NCBI RefSeq assembly: GCF_000758305.1 | Contig: NZ_CP009458.1 | Location: 124,001 to 188,000 of the forward strand | Length of the DNA: 64,000 nucleotides | Direction of reading: 5' to 3' | DNA from: Cedecea neteri | Lineage (GTDB): Bacteria; Pseudomonadota; Gammaproteobacteria; Enterobacterales; Enterobacteriaceae | Shown here: piece by piece, positions 42,195 through 52,719 of the stretch | Layout of the letters: every line of letters starts with the position of its first letter | How positions within the stretch are numbered: the first letter of the stretch is position 1 | Notes under the pieces: generated by a model | Database searches by the model: none | What the model was told of the DNA's origin: nothing | The model's input: only the letters and a program-made list of their open reading frames with translations | Position numbers and translations under genes: made by a program

Positions 42195-43856
42195 ATGCTG
42201 ACCAACCCATCGCAAAAATACCTCGCCCATGCGCCGATTCAGTTGCCCGATCGCCAGTGGCCGAATAAAACCCTGACGCACGCTCCCCGCTGGCTTTCCA
42301 CTGACCTGCGCGACGGTAATCAGGCGCTGGCTGAACCGATGGACGCTGCCCGCAAGCTGCGCTTCTGGGATTTACTGCTGAAGTGCGGCTTCAAAGAGAT
42401 CGAGGTCGCCTTCCCATCCGCCTCAGAAACCGACTTCCAGTTTGTGCGTCAGCTGATTGAAGAAAATCGTATTCCTGAAGATGTCACCATCCAGGTGCTG
42501 ACCCAGGCGCGCAGCGACCTGATTGAGCGCACTTTTGCATCTCTGGCCGGGGCCCACAGCGCCACGGTACATCTTTACAACGCCACAGCCCCACTGTTCC
42601 GCAGGCTGGTCTTCCGCCAGAGCAAAGCAGAGATCGTTCAGCTGGCAGTCACCGCCACCCGTCAGGTGCGAGCGCTTTGCGAGGCTAACCCGCAGACGCG
42701 CTGGCGCTACGAATACTCCCCGGAAACCTTTTGCTTCACCGAACCTGACTTTGCCCTGCAAATTTGTGAGGCGGTTGCAGACGTCTGGGAACCGTCTCCC
42801 GAGCGACCAATGATTATCAATTTACCTGCCACCGTGGAGGTGAACACGCCCAACGTCTATGCCGATCAGATTGAGTATTTCTGCCGCCACTTTTCCCGCC
42901 GCGATGCAGTGTGCATCAGCGTACATCCACATAACGATCGCGGCAGCGGCGTGGCCAGCGCTGAACTCGCGATCCTCGCTGGCGCGGACCGGGTTGAAGG
43001 CTGCCTGTTTGGCAACGGCGAGCGCACCGGAAACGTCTGCCTGGTCACGCTGGCGATGAATCTTTATAGCCAGGGGATTTCGCCGCAGCTGGACTTCAGC
43101 GATATGAAGCAAGTGGTGGAACTGGTTGAGCAATGTAATCAATTGCCGGTGCATCCTCGCCATCCTTATGCCGGAAAGCTCGCTTTTACCGCTTTTTCCG
43201 GGTCACATCAGGATGCCATCAAGAAAGGGTTTACCGCGCGGGGCGAGTCCAGCTCAGCGCTGTGGGAGATGCCCTATCTGCCCGTTGACCCGAACGATAT
43301 TGGCTGCAGCTACGAAGCGGTTATTCGCGTCAACAGCCAGTCCGGGAAAAGCGGTGCCGCCTGGATGCTGGAGCAAAACCACGGCCTGGTGCTGCCGCGC
43401 GGTTTACAGCAGGACTTTAGCCGTCACGTCCAGGCACAAACCGACAGGGAGGGCAACGAGATGACGCTGAGCGCGCTGTGGCAACTGTTTCGCACACTTT
43501 ATGGCCCGCATCAAACCGCCCCACGCCAGCTGCTGGATTACCGGACGGAGAGCCAGGCCGATGGCTCACTCCAGCTGTGGGCCAACGTTCAGACGCACGA
43601 CGGCGTTATCGCCCTCCAGGGCAAAGGCAACGGTTTACTTTCTGCCGCAGCCGACGCCCTTAAATCTCGTTTTAACCTGGCGTTTTCTATTGAGGATTAT
43701 CATGAGCATACGCTCGGCAGGCACAGCGAAAGCCGCTCGGCGGCTTATATCCGCTGTACGTTCAGGCAAGGTGTGAGCCGCTGGGGAACCGGCATTGATA
43801 ACGATGTCTCACGAGCTTCGCTACAGGCGCTGTTAAATGCGTTACCTGTGGGTTAA
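42195..43856 (+). CDS. 2-isopropylmalate synthase, LeuA type 2
   Basis: 553 residues from the ATG at 42195, which has a GGAGA site at seven bases; a second ATG at 42177 has none. The DRE-TIM barrel opens with STDLRDGNQAL (catalytic R39, D40) and includes SVHPHNDRGSGVASAELAILAG (divided by me, metal-binding His pair) and GCLFGNGERTGN. After the barrel comes the linker and a C-terminal regulatory (LeuA dimer) domain from about 440. This is the longer LeuA2 form found in actinobacteria and some proteobacteria, not the E. coli LeuA of the leu operon. It condenses acetyl-CoA with 2-oxoisovalerate or a similar 2-oxo acid. A convergent AraC gene is likely its regulator. Confidence 0.9.
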   Translation: MLTNPSQKYLAHAPIQLPDRQWPNKTLTHAPRWLSTDLRDGNQALAEPMDAARKLRFWDLLLKCGFKEIEVAFPSASETDFQFVRQLIEENRIPEDVTIQVLTQARSDLIERTFASLAGAHSATVHLYNATAPLFRRLVFRQSKAEIVQLAVTATRQVRALCEANPQTRWRYEYSPETFCFTEPDFALQICEAVADVWEPSPERPMIINLPATVEVNTPNVYADQIEYFCRHFSRRDAVCISVHPHNDRGSGVASAELAILAGADRVEGCLFGNGERTGNVCLVTLAMNLYSQGISPQLDFSDMKQVVELVEQCNQLPVHPRHPYAGKLAFTAFSGSHQDAIKKGFTARGESSSALWEMPYLPVDPNDIGCSYEAVIRVNSQSGKSGAAWMLEQNHGLVLPRGLQQDFSRHVQAQTDREGNEMTLSALWQLFRTLYGPHQTAPRQLLDYRTESQADGSLQLWANVQTHDGVIALQGKGNGLLSAAADALKSRFNLAFSIEDYHEHTLGRHSESRSAAYIRCTFRQGVSRWGTGIDNDVSRASLQALLNALPVG

Positions 43857-44617
43857 TCAGAGAAGAAATATTCGCTCGGTGACACGCCGAGCGTTCGCCG
43901 AAACATGGCGCTGAAGGCGCTGTGGCTTTCATACCCCAGATCCAACGCAACGCGCAGCACGGACTGCCCCTGGGCGAGACGATCGAGCGCCTCCATCAGC
44001 CTTGCCCTACGCAGCCATTCGCTAAACGCCAGGCCGGTTTGCTGGCGAAAATGACGCAGCAACGTTCTCTCACTGACGTTAAGCCGTTCAGCGGCAAGTG
44101 CGTTTGTCCACGGCTTACCGGGTTCCGCCTGAATCTGACGACACAGCGCCAGTAGCCCCGGAGACTGCGGCTCGGGAAGATTAAACGGCAGCGCGGCGGT
44201 ACCCCGAATCTCATCGAGGATAAGCTCGTAAATTCGCTCTGCCCGACTTCCCGCCGGGTAAGCTTCCGGTAACTGGAGCGAGCAGATAATCAGCTCGCGT
44301 AACAAAGTGGATATCTGCACGACCTGGCAAACCGACGGCAAGTCAGCTCGGGCAAACGGATCAATAAACAATGTGCGTGCGGCTACGTGCCCGATGATTT
44401 GCAGGCGGTGCTGAGTGCCAGCGGGCAGCCAGACGCCGCGCCCCGGCGGAACAACCCATATCCCTTGCCCGGTTTCAACCCGCACGACGCCGCTCAGCGT
44501 ATGCAGCAGCTGTGCGCAGTCGTGGCTGTGCCATGGCTCCGAGGCGCCATGATTGTAATCATGGGCAAAAGGAACCAGCGGCCGCGTGGCAAAGCTGAAT
44601 TTCAGGCTGGTGGACAT
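43853..44617 (-). CDS. AraC-family regulator paired with LeuA2
   Basis: 254 residues. N-terminal cupin (SEPWHSHDCAQLLHTLSGVV, WLPAGTQHRLQI) and C-terminal helix-turn-helices (NALAAERLNVSERTLLRHF and VLRVALDLGYESHSAFSAMFRR). Same architecture as the AraC protein at 1323. Its 3' end overlaps that of the leuA2 gene by four bases. Both genes lie between emrB and luxS, which are adjacent in E. coli, so they probably arrived together. Confidence 0.87.
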   Translation of the reverse strand: MSTSLKFSFATRPLVPFAHDYNHGASEPWHSHDCAQLLHTLSGVVRVETGQGIWVVPPGRGVWLPAGTQHRLQIIGHVAARTLFIDPFARADLPSVCQVVQISTLLRELIICSLQLPEAYPAGSRAERIYELILDEIRGTAALPFNLPEPQSPGLLALCRQIQAEPGKPWTNALAAERLNVSERTLLRHFRQQTGLAFSEWLRRARLMEALDRLAQGQSVLRVALDLGYESHSAFSAMFRRTLGVSPSEYFFSD

Positions 44618-44665
44618 AGTTTATTTCGTGAGCAAAAAGATGACGATAGCATACCGCAGACGTAA

Positions 44666-44691
44666 AAAAAGGAGCCATATGGCTCCTTTTT
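44666..44691 (-). terminator. luxS terminator
   Basis: A perfect palindrome AAAAAGGAGCC.ATAT.GGCTCCTTTTT 16 bases after the luxS stop. The stem core GGAGCC/GGCTCC is the same as the two hairpins after emrB. Confidence 0.88.
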
Positions 44692-44706
44692 ACTGCTGGC
44701 ACAAAA

Positions 44707-45222
44707 CTAGATGTGCAGTTCCTGCAGCTTCTCTTTCGGCAGAGCCAGCTCATCATTGCTGTTGACGCTGACGCCATGCTCGATGATGTGGCGCGCGATA
44801 TCCTGCGCTTCCTGCAGAGAGTGCATCTGATACGTCCCACACTGGTAAACGTTCAGCTCAGGGATCTGATTTTGCTCTTTCACTTTCAGCACGTCCTGCA
44901 TCGCCGCTTTCCAGGCATCCGCCACGCGCTGCTCTGTAGGTACACCGATCAGGCTCATGTAGAACCCAGTACGGCAGCCCATTGGGGAGATATCGATGAT
45001 CTCTACCCCATTTCCGTTCAGGTGGTCACGCATAAAACCGGCAAACAGGTGCTCCAGAGTATGGATCCCTTTTTCCGGCATCACTTCCTTGTTTGGGACA
45101 CAAAAACGCAGGTCAAACACCGTAATGGTGTCACCGTGTGGCGTGTGCATAGTTTTGGCTACACGGACTGCAGGCGCACCCATACGAGTATGGTCGACTG
45201 TGAAGCTATCCAACAACGGCAT
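44707..45222 (-). CDS. luxS: LuxS, S-ribosylhomocysteine lyase (AI-2 synthesis)
   Basis: 171 residues from the ATG at 45222, with a strong GGAGGTGA site. Zinc ligands H54 and H58 in GIHTLEHLFAGF and the C in VYQCGTYQM; catalytic C83 in MGCRTGFYM. It splits S-ribosylhomocysteine into homocysteine and DPD, the AI-2 precursor. It precedes the terminator at 44666 and follows gshA on the same strand. Confidence 0.97.
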   Translation of the reverse strand: MPLLDSFTVDHTRMGAPAVRVAKTMHTPHGDTITVFDLRFCVPNKEVMPEKGIHTLEHLFAGFMRDHLNGNGVEIIDISPMGCRTGFYMSLIGVPTEQRVADAWKAAMQDVLKVKEQNQIPELNVYQCGTYQMHSLQEAQDIARHIIEHGVSVNSNDELALPKEKLQELHI

Positions 45223-45378
45223 CTGGTCACCTCCGATAAAATGATTTTTTTTAAAAATAATTGAAACTATTTTTACGCACGCGAGTCTGAGTATATGAAA
45301 GACGCGCATTTGTTATCATCATCCCTGTTATTCAGAGATGAATATTTGGCCACAAGTATGTGGCCATTTTCTTTTCTG

Positions 45379-46935
45379 TCAGGCCTTCTTCGCCAAAAAG
45401 CTATCGAACGACTCCGTATCCGCCGCCTCAATATCCCGCTGACGCTGCCATGATGCATCATGCTCTTTCTGCAGGGCATCCGCGGTTAAAATCTCCAACG
45501 GCTCCTGAATCAGCATCTGACGGTATTGTTCAGCCAGCGCAAGGCCAGTGCCGCCAATCCCGTTATCAATCATAGAACGTAAAATACGTGCTGAATACGT
45601 TAACTCCGGATCGTCAAAGCTGGCAACCAGTTGGTCGCAAACTTGCTGGTATTCCTGGCTGTCGGTCATGCCGTCCAGCGTTTCCGCCACGCGACGTAAA
45701 TCGGTAAACAGATCTTTGCCTACTTTTGACAGCGGGTGCTGGGCCGTTTCACAGCCAATACCCAGGGTCAGCCCAGGTTTACGCCCTTCCAGAATCACGC
45801 GGTTCCAGTTGGTACGGGTGCACAGCAGCTCATCGCTGCTCATCTCTGGCGCATCCGCCAGTACGCACCAAATCATAAACAGGTCGAGGAATCGAACCTG
45901 CTGCTCATCCACGCCGATTGGCGAGAACGGGTTGATATCCAGCGAACGCACTTCGATATATTCGATGCCGCCGCGCAGCAGCGCATCCGACGGTGATTCG
46001 CCGTCACGCGTCACGCGTTTTGGACGAATCGGCGCATAAAGCTCATTTTCAATTTGCAGTACGTTGGTGTTGAGCTGCAGGTGCTTGCCGTCCTTCATCA
46101 AACCAATCTCAGCGTACTCTTCTGATGGGGTTTTAATCGCCCGCTTCAGCGCATCGACATAGGTGTTCAGATCGTTGAAGGTAATACCCAGATTGCTCTG
46201 CGACTTGTTGGTGTAACCCAGGTCACTCAAGCGCAATGACGTGGCATACGGCAGGTAATACATGCCGCATTCGGTTTTCTCAAACGGCAACGCGCTCTCT
46301 TTGCCCTGCAGGAATGAAGAGCAGATAGCCGGAGAGGCACCGAACAGGTAAGGGATAACCCAACCAAAGCGATAATAGTTGCGGATCAGGCGGAAGTAGC
46401 CAGCAGAAATCGCCTCTTTGCCGCTTTCTGCATCCTGTACGCCGCATTTTGCCTGCCAGAAAGCCATCGGCAGGGAGAAATTGTAATGCACGCCGGAGAT
46501 GGTCTGCATCAGCGCGCCATAGCGATTTTTCAGCCCTTCGCGGTACAGCGTTTTAAAGCGCCCCGCATTAGAAGAACCGTACTGCGCCAGCTCGATGTTC
46601 TGACCGTCGTCGATGTAGCACGGCATACTCAGCGGCCACATACGTTCCTCGCCCAGTTCACGCGCCGTGTGGCGATGAATGTCGCGCAGGAAGGTCAGCA
46701 TATGGTCAATGTCACCATCAACCGGAGTAATAAATTCCAGGAGGGCTTCGGCGAAGTCCGTGGTAATCCATTTATGTGTAAACGCTGAGCCAAGGCTTTC
46801 AGGATGCCCGGTGGTGGCTAAATCGCCTTCTGGCGTCACGCGCAGCGTTTCACGCTCAAGACCACGGCAAATGCCTTTTACTGCTTCAGGGTGTTTTTCC
46901 AGCCAGGCCAAAGCCTGTGATACGTCCGGGATCAA
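45379..46935 (-). CDS. gshA: GshA, glutamate-cysteine ligase
   Basis: 518 residues, as in E. coli, starting from TTG at 46935 behind GGGAGGT; the TTG start is also that of E. coli gshA. The class I ligase fold includes RGLERETLRVTPEG, ISGVHYNFSLPM, TECGMYYLPYATSLRLSDLG and RGGIEYIEVRSLDINPF. It makes gamma-glutamylcysteine, the first step of glutathione synthesis, in the cytosol with ATP. It is read in the same direction as luxS and yqaA. Confidence 0.97.
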   Translation of the reverse strand: MIPDVSQALAWLEKHPEAVKGICRGLERETLRVTPEGDLATTGHPESLGSAFTHKWITTDFAEALLEFITPVDGDIDHMLTFLRDIHRHTARELGEERMWPLSMPCYIDDGQNIELAQYGSSNAGRFKTLYREGLKNRYGALMQTISGVHYNFSLPMAFWQAKCGVQDAESGKEAISAGYFRLIRNYYRFGWVIPYLFGASPAICSSFLQGKESALPFEKTECGMYYLPYATSLRLSDLGYTNKSQSNLGITFNDLNTYVDALKRAIKTPSEEYAEIGLMKDGKHLQLNTNVLQIENELYAPIRPKRVTRDGESPSDALLRGGIEYIEVRSLDINPFSPIGVDEQQVRFLDLFMIWCVLADAPEMSSDELLCTRTNWNRVILEGRKPGLTLGIGCETAQHPLSKVGKDLFTDLRRVAETLDGMTDSQEYQQVCDQLVASFDDPELTYSARILRSMIDNGIGGTGLALAEQYRQMLIQEPLEILTADALQKEHDASWQRQRDIEAADTESFDSFLAKKA

Positions 46936-47011
46936 ATTGACCTCCCGCCTGTCGAATTTATTTTAATAAGCATAATTGTTTTCGCCGGTGATGAAGACTC
47001 ATCCCACGCAA

Positions 47012-47440
47012 TTAGTGCCACCACGCCATGCCTTGTACCGTTGCAGCCGCGACAACGATGTAGCGTAGCGCTTTGCCAAGGCATAAAAAGAATATCACCG
47101 GCCCCCAGCTCAGGCGTAACCACCCGGCCAGCAGGCACAACAGATCGCCTATTAGCGGCATCCAGCTCAATAACAACGTCGCTGGGCCAAAACGAGTCAA
47201 CCAGTCAGTCGCTTTCCCCTGCCAGCGCGATTGTATACGCTGCGGGAAAAAGCGCCCCAGAATAACGTTAGTCATACCGCCAAGGCTATTACCGATTGTT
47301 GCTATTATCACAAGAACCGATACCGGGCCACTACCGGCAACCAGAAGCGCCACAAGTACTGCTTCCGAGCTCCCCGGCAGCAGAGTCGCGCTCAGGAAAC
47401 TGCTGGTGAACAATGACAGGAGCGATAGCGTGTCGCTCAC
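47012..47440 (-). CDS. yqaA: YqaA, DedA/SNARE-associated small membrane protein
   Basis: 142 residues with four hydrophobic segments and the DedA-like STSFLSATLLPGSSE-type motif (seen as SFLSATLLPGSSEAVLVAL) and IGNSLGGMTNVILGRF. E. coli YqaA has the same length. It is a probable inner-membrane lipid transporter of the VTT/DedA superfamily. Its start overlaps the end of yqaB by four bases, implying coupling. Confidence 0.94.
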   Translation of the reverse strand: MSDTLSLLSLFTSSFLSATLLPGSSEAVLVALLVAGSGPVSVLVIIATIGNSLGGMTNVILGRFFPQRIQSRWQGKATDWLTRFGPATLLLSWMPLIGDLLCLLAGWLRLSWGPVIFFLCLGKALRYIVVAAATVQGMAWWH

Positions 47441-48003
47441 AGTAAGCGCACGTCCACAACATCCATTCCTGCACTGCGGGCCGCCTGAAGACCAAAATCA
47501 GCATCTTCAAACACCACACATTTCTCCGGTGCCACGCCCATCAGCTCGGCGCAGCGTAAGAAGGTATCAGGTGCTGGCTTATGGTGTTTAACATGATCTG
47601 CTGCCACGACCGCAGCAAAATACTGACGCAGGCCAAGATGCTTAAGCAGCGCTTCCGCAATATCGCTTTCGCTCCCTGTGCCGACCGACATCGGGCGGCG
47701 GCCATGCCAGGCTTTCACCACTTCAATCAGCGGCAGCGGACGGACGGTATCAAGCAGCATGGCTCGAACGGCAACGGTTTTTTCAGCTGCCAGACTGTGG
47801 GGATCGAGATCGGCATTATGGCTTTCAATAATTGCCGCGGCAATTTTCCAGCTTGGCGCGCCATTCAGGGCAACCATCGCCTTCTCGTCGAAGCTCATGC
47901 CATAGCGGCCAAGGGTTTCGTGCCAGGCTTTACGGTGAGTCGGCTCCGTATCAAGGATCGTGCCGTCCATATCAAAGATTAAACCGTCATAGCGATCGTA
48001 CAT
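47437..48003 (-). CDS. yqaB: YqaB, HAD-superfamily fructose-1-phosphatase
   Basis: 188 residues. HAD motif I is FDMDGTILD (D11, D13 region), motif II STGS-like VGTGSES, motif III lysine in HHKPAPD and motif IV FEDADFG. The E. coli enzyme dephosphorylates fructose 1-phosphate. It overlaps yqaA. Confidence 0.95.
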   Translation of the reverse strand: MYDRYDGLIFDMDGTILDTEPTHRKAWHETLGRYGMSFDEKAMVALNGAPSWKIAAAIIESHNADLDPHSLAAEKTVAVRAMLLDTVRPLPLIEVVKAWHGRRPMSVGTGSESDIAEALLKHLGLRQYFAAVVAADHVKHHKPAPDTFLRCAELMGVAPEKCVVFEDADFGLQAARSAGMDVVDVRLL

Positions 48004-48225
48004 CTCACCCTCACTTCACTGAATGTCGAGGCGGTACTTTAGCGTAAATGGCTGAAATTGTCGCTGTCTGCGGGTAGAGGCGATATTGCGAAAAAGGGGT
48101 ATTGAAAGTTAATACGGTATGTTTGTAACAGGGGACGTTTAAATGAAGTATTGAAGGGGAATTTAATGCGTTCGGAGGAATTAACTTTCTCTGTCACACC
48201 GTCATTGCTAATGACTCGGGGGAAA

Positions 48226-48297
48226 TGGTGCATCCGGGAGGATGACTCACCGAAGGCTCGCCCTAAAGGGCCGTTGCTGAAGCAACGTTATCCTCCC
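48226..48297 (-). ncRNA. tRNA-tail element 1 (72 nt) in the arg cluster
   Basis: On the minus strand it reads GGGAGGAT, a hairpin CGTTGC-TTCA-GCAACG, a hairpin GCCC-TTTA-GGGC, a short GCC-TTC-GGT hairpin, ATCCTCCC and then CGGATGCACCA. The last 18 bases equal the 3' end of the neighbouring tRNA-Arg including CCA, and GGGAGGAT pairs with ATCCTCCC to close the whole. The base string GCACCA also precedes it. It is the last unit of the tRNA transcript. It has no anticodon arm and cannot be a normal tRNA. Confidence 0.6.
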
Positions 48298-48360
48298 TGG
48301 TGCTGGCGGAGAAAAAACCTTTCTCTGTCAAACCGGTATCGCTACCGACTGGGAAGAAAA

Positions 48361-48437
48361 TGGTGCATCCGGGAGGATTCGAACCTCCGACCGCTCGGTT
48401 CGTAGCCGAGTACTCTATCCAGCTGAGCTACGGATGC
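48361..48437 (-). tRNA. argQ: tRNA-Arg(ACG), fourth copy
   Basis: A 77-base tRNA gene on the minus strand with encoded CCA end, GTTCGAATC T-loop and CTACGAA anticodon loop (ACG). All four arginine copies in this cluster have the same sequence. The position matches argQ in E. coli, counting from serV. Confidence 0.96.
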
Positions 48438-48497
48438 ATCGGGATTGCTGCTTTTACTACGCATCTCAATTATCGAGATTTGATAATTGGGAAAATA

Positions 48498-48569
48498 TGG
48501 TGCATCCGGGAGGATGACTCGCCGAAGGCTCGCCCTAAAGGGCCGTTGCTGAAGCAACGTTATCTTCCC
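48498..48569 (-). ncRNA. tRNA-tail element 2 (72 nt) in the arg cluster
   Basis: Second copy of the element at 48226, same 72-base length. The 5' closing strand is GGGAAGAT instead of GGGAGGAT, leaving one mismatch in the closing stem; the third small hairpin is a perfect GCC-TTC-GGC. It lies between tRNA copies at 48361 and 48633. Confidence 0.6.
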
Positions 48570-48632
48570 TAGTGCTGGCGGAGAAATTAACTTTCTCTGT
48601 CACATCGACATCGCTAATGATGCGGGAAAATA

Positions 48633-48709
48633 TGGTGCATCCGGGAGGATTCGAACCTCCGACCGCTCGGTTCGTAGCCGAGTACTCTATCCAGCTGAGC
48701 TACGGATGC
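48633..48709 (-). tRNA. argZ: tRNA-Arg(ACG), third copy
   Basis: 77 bases, identical to the other arginine copies, with ACG anticodon and encoded CCA. Separated by only 63 bases from the next copy (48773), with no element between them. Confidence 0.96.
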
Positions 48710-48772
48710 ATCGGGATTACTGCTTTTACTGCTGACTCAATGTCGCTCATCATGCCGCAACATTGATGAAGA

Positions 48773-48849
48773 TGGTGCATCCGGGAGGATTCGAACCTCC
48801 GACCGCTCGGTTCGTAGCCGAGTACTCTATCCAGCTGAGCTACGGATGC
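48773..48849 (-). tRNA. argY: tRNA-Arg(ACG), second copy
   Basis: 77 bases, identical to the other arginine copies, with ACG anticodon and encoded CCA. Followed on the transcript by a spacer and then copy 3; preceded by element 3. Confidence 0.96.
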
Positions 48850-48912
48850 ATCGGGATTGCTGCTTTTACTACTGACTCAATGTCGCTCATCATGCCACAA
48901 CACTGATGAAGA

Positions 48913-48984
48913 TGGTGCATCCGGGAGGATGACTCTCCGAAGGCCTGCCCTAAAGGGCCGTTGCTTAAGCAACGTTATCCTCCC
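48913..48984 (-). ncRNA. tRNA-tail element 3 (72 nt) in the arg cluster
   Basis: Third copy of the element. The first hairpin is GTTGC-TTAA-GCAAC here, keeping the stem while the loop changes, and the closing GGGAGGAT/ATCCTCCC stem is intact. Flanked upstream by TGCACCA. It lies between the first and second arginine tRNA genes. Confidence 0.6.
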
Positions 48985-49047
48985 TGGTGCAGGCTGAGAA
49001 ATTAACTTTCTCTGTCACACCGACATCGCTAATGATGCAGGGGAAGA

Positions 49048-49124
49048 TGGTGCATCCGGGAGGATTCGAACCTCCGACCGCTCGGTTCGTAGCCGAGTAC
49101 TCTATCCAGCTGAGCTACGGATGC
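49048..49124 (-). tRNA. argV: tRNA-Arg(ACG), first copy
   Basis: 77 bases with ACG anticodon and encoded CCA; four bases separate it from the end of the serine tRNA gene, so the two are made from one precursor. Confidence 0.96.
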
Positions 49125-49128
49125 AAAA

Positions 49129-49221
49129 TGGCGGTGAGGCGGGGATTCGAACCCCGGATGCAGCTTTTGACCGCATACTCCCTTAGCAGGGGAGCGCCTT
49201 CAGCCTCTCGGCCACCTCACC
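49129..49221 (-). tRNA. serV: tRNA-Ser(GCU)
   Basis: A 93-base gene with long variable arm, CTGCTAA anticodon loop (GCU), GGTTCGAATCC T-arm and encoded CCA. It is the first gene of the serV-arg transcript, as in E. coli. Confidence 0.97.
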
Positions 49222-49282
49222 ACACGCCTCTTTCGAGTGCTTCAAGTTACTCGTAAGAGCTTCTCGTCGCTGCGTGGCGCAC

Positions 49283-49310
49283 ATATTACTTTCTGGGACT
49301 TATAAGTCAA
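49283..49310 (-). promoter_or_regulatory. serV-arg operon promoter
   Basis: On the minus strand TTGACT (49305-49310) and TAATAT (49283-49288) are separated by 16 bases, about 60 bases upstream of serV, with a GC-rich stretch after the -10 box. Confidence 0.75.
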
Positions 49311-49488
49311 ACAATTTTTCCCTACTCGCTATCGATTGCACAAATCACGCTCGATTAGCGTAATTTGGAGGCAAAAAGAGTGTTTTATCAACAGGCAAAC
49401 GGCAATAAGCGCGCAGAAACAGCACACGGATAAGCGAAGCAAAATGGTGTTAACGGGAGAGAAAGGGAAAAGCCGGAAGAAGAGAGAT

Positions 49489-49515
49489 GCGCCTCGCTGT
49501 AGATTAGCGAGGCGC
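49489..49515 (-). terminator. csrA terminator
   Basis: A 10-bp perfect stem GCGCCTCGCT/AGCGAGGCGC with a seven-base loop, seven bases after the csrA stop, followed on the minus strand by a pyrimidine-rich ATCTCTCTTCTT. Confidence 0.75.
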
Positions 49516-49522
49516 GATATTT

Positions 49523-49708
49523 TTAGAAATTCGTTTGCTGGGATTTTTCAGCCTGGATACGTTGGTAGATTTCTTCGCGGTGTACAGAGACTTCCTTCGG
49601 GGCGTTAACACCGATACGGACCTGGTTGCCTTTTACTCCAAGCACAGTCACGGTCACCTCATCCCCAATCATAAGGGTCTCACCAACTCGACGAGTCAGA
49701 ATTAACAT
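49523..49708 (-). CDS. csrA: CsrA, carbon storage regulator
   Basis: 61 residues, MLILTRRVGETLMIGDEVTV at the start, with L4, R6 and R44 (APKEVSVHREEIY) of the RNA-binding surface. It binds GGA motifs in mRNA leaders to repress glycogen, biofilm and other traits. The ribosome site AAGGAG is itself a potential CsrA target, consistent with autoregulation. It lies between alaS and the tRNA cluster as in E. coli. Confidence 0.97.
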   Translation of the reverse strand: MLILTRRVGETLMIGDEVTVTVLGVKGNQVRIGVNAPKEVSVHREEIYQRIQAEKSQQTNF

Positions 49709-49952
49709 TCTTTGCTCCTTGAAAGATTAAAAGAGTCGGGTCTCTGTATCCCGGCATTATCCATCATATAACGCGAAATCGTAACGAATGACAAATAGAT
49801 AAGACGCACTCTGTCATAGCATTACACTCTGTTATATCTAAGTTTAGCCGATATACACAACTTCAACCTGACTTTATCATTATTGATAGTGTGTAAATGG
49901 TAGTACGCCATAACTGAGAACAGTTATGGCGCAATTACACTTTTAGTTATTT

Positions 49953-52580
<2,628 letters not shown>

Positions 52581-52719
52581 AATTATCCTGGAATCAAGCT
52601 AACGAAGAGTTGTAAAGCTGCCATGACGGCCGTAACGCAAACGGCTCAGGCCAGCTTACCTGGAAAAAAGTGGGAATAAGATAAGTTTTCTGGCGAGGGA
52701 AGTAAAATCCAGTGTGGCC

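Larger units (their letters stand above)
49222..49522. other. Gap between serV and csrA
   Basis: Three hundred bases without a gene. It holds the serV promoter (49283-49310), a GC-rich discriminator GCGCCACGCAGC just downstream of it that fits stringent control of stable RNA, and the csrA terminator at 49489-49515. I see nothing else. Short plus-strand frames here have no family features. Confidence 0.7.

Noticed and set aside
41742..42281. A 179-codon minus-strand frame over the emrB end
   Set aside because: It crosses emrB, two terminator hairpins and the leuA2 start; it is a shadow frame.
48226..49124. Possible CRISPR array
   Set aside because: The regular repeats are full tRNA genes and 72-nt elements with conserved spacers; there are no short unique spacers and no cas genes.
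48004..49221. Genomic island or prophage integrated at the tRNA cluster
   Set aside because: No integrase and no attachment duplication; gene order on both sides is the E. coli one.
48151..49256. Repeated short plus-strand frames with MVHPGGFEPPTARFVAEYS
   Set aside because: They are translations of the antisense strand of the tRNA-Arg genes and spacers, not proteins.
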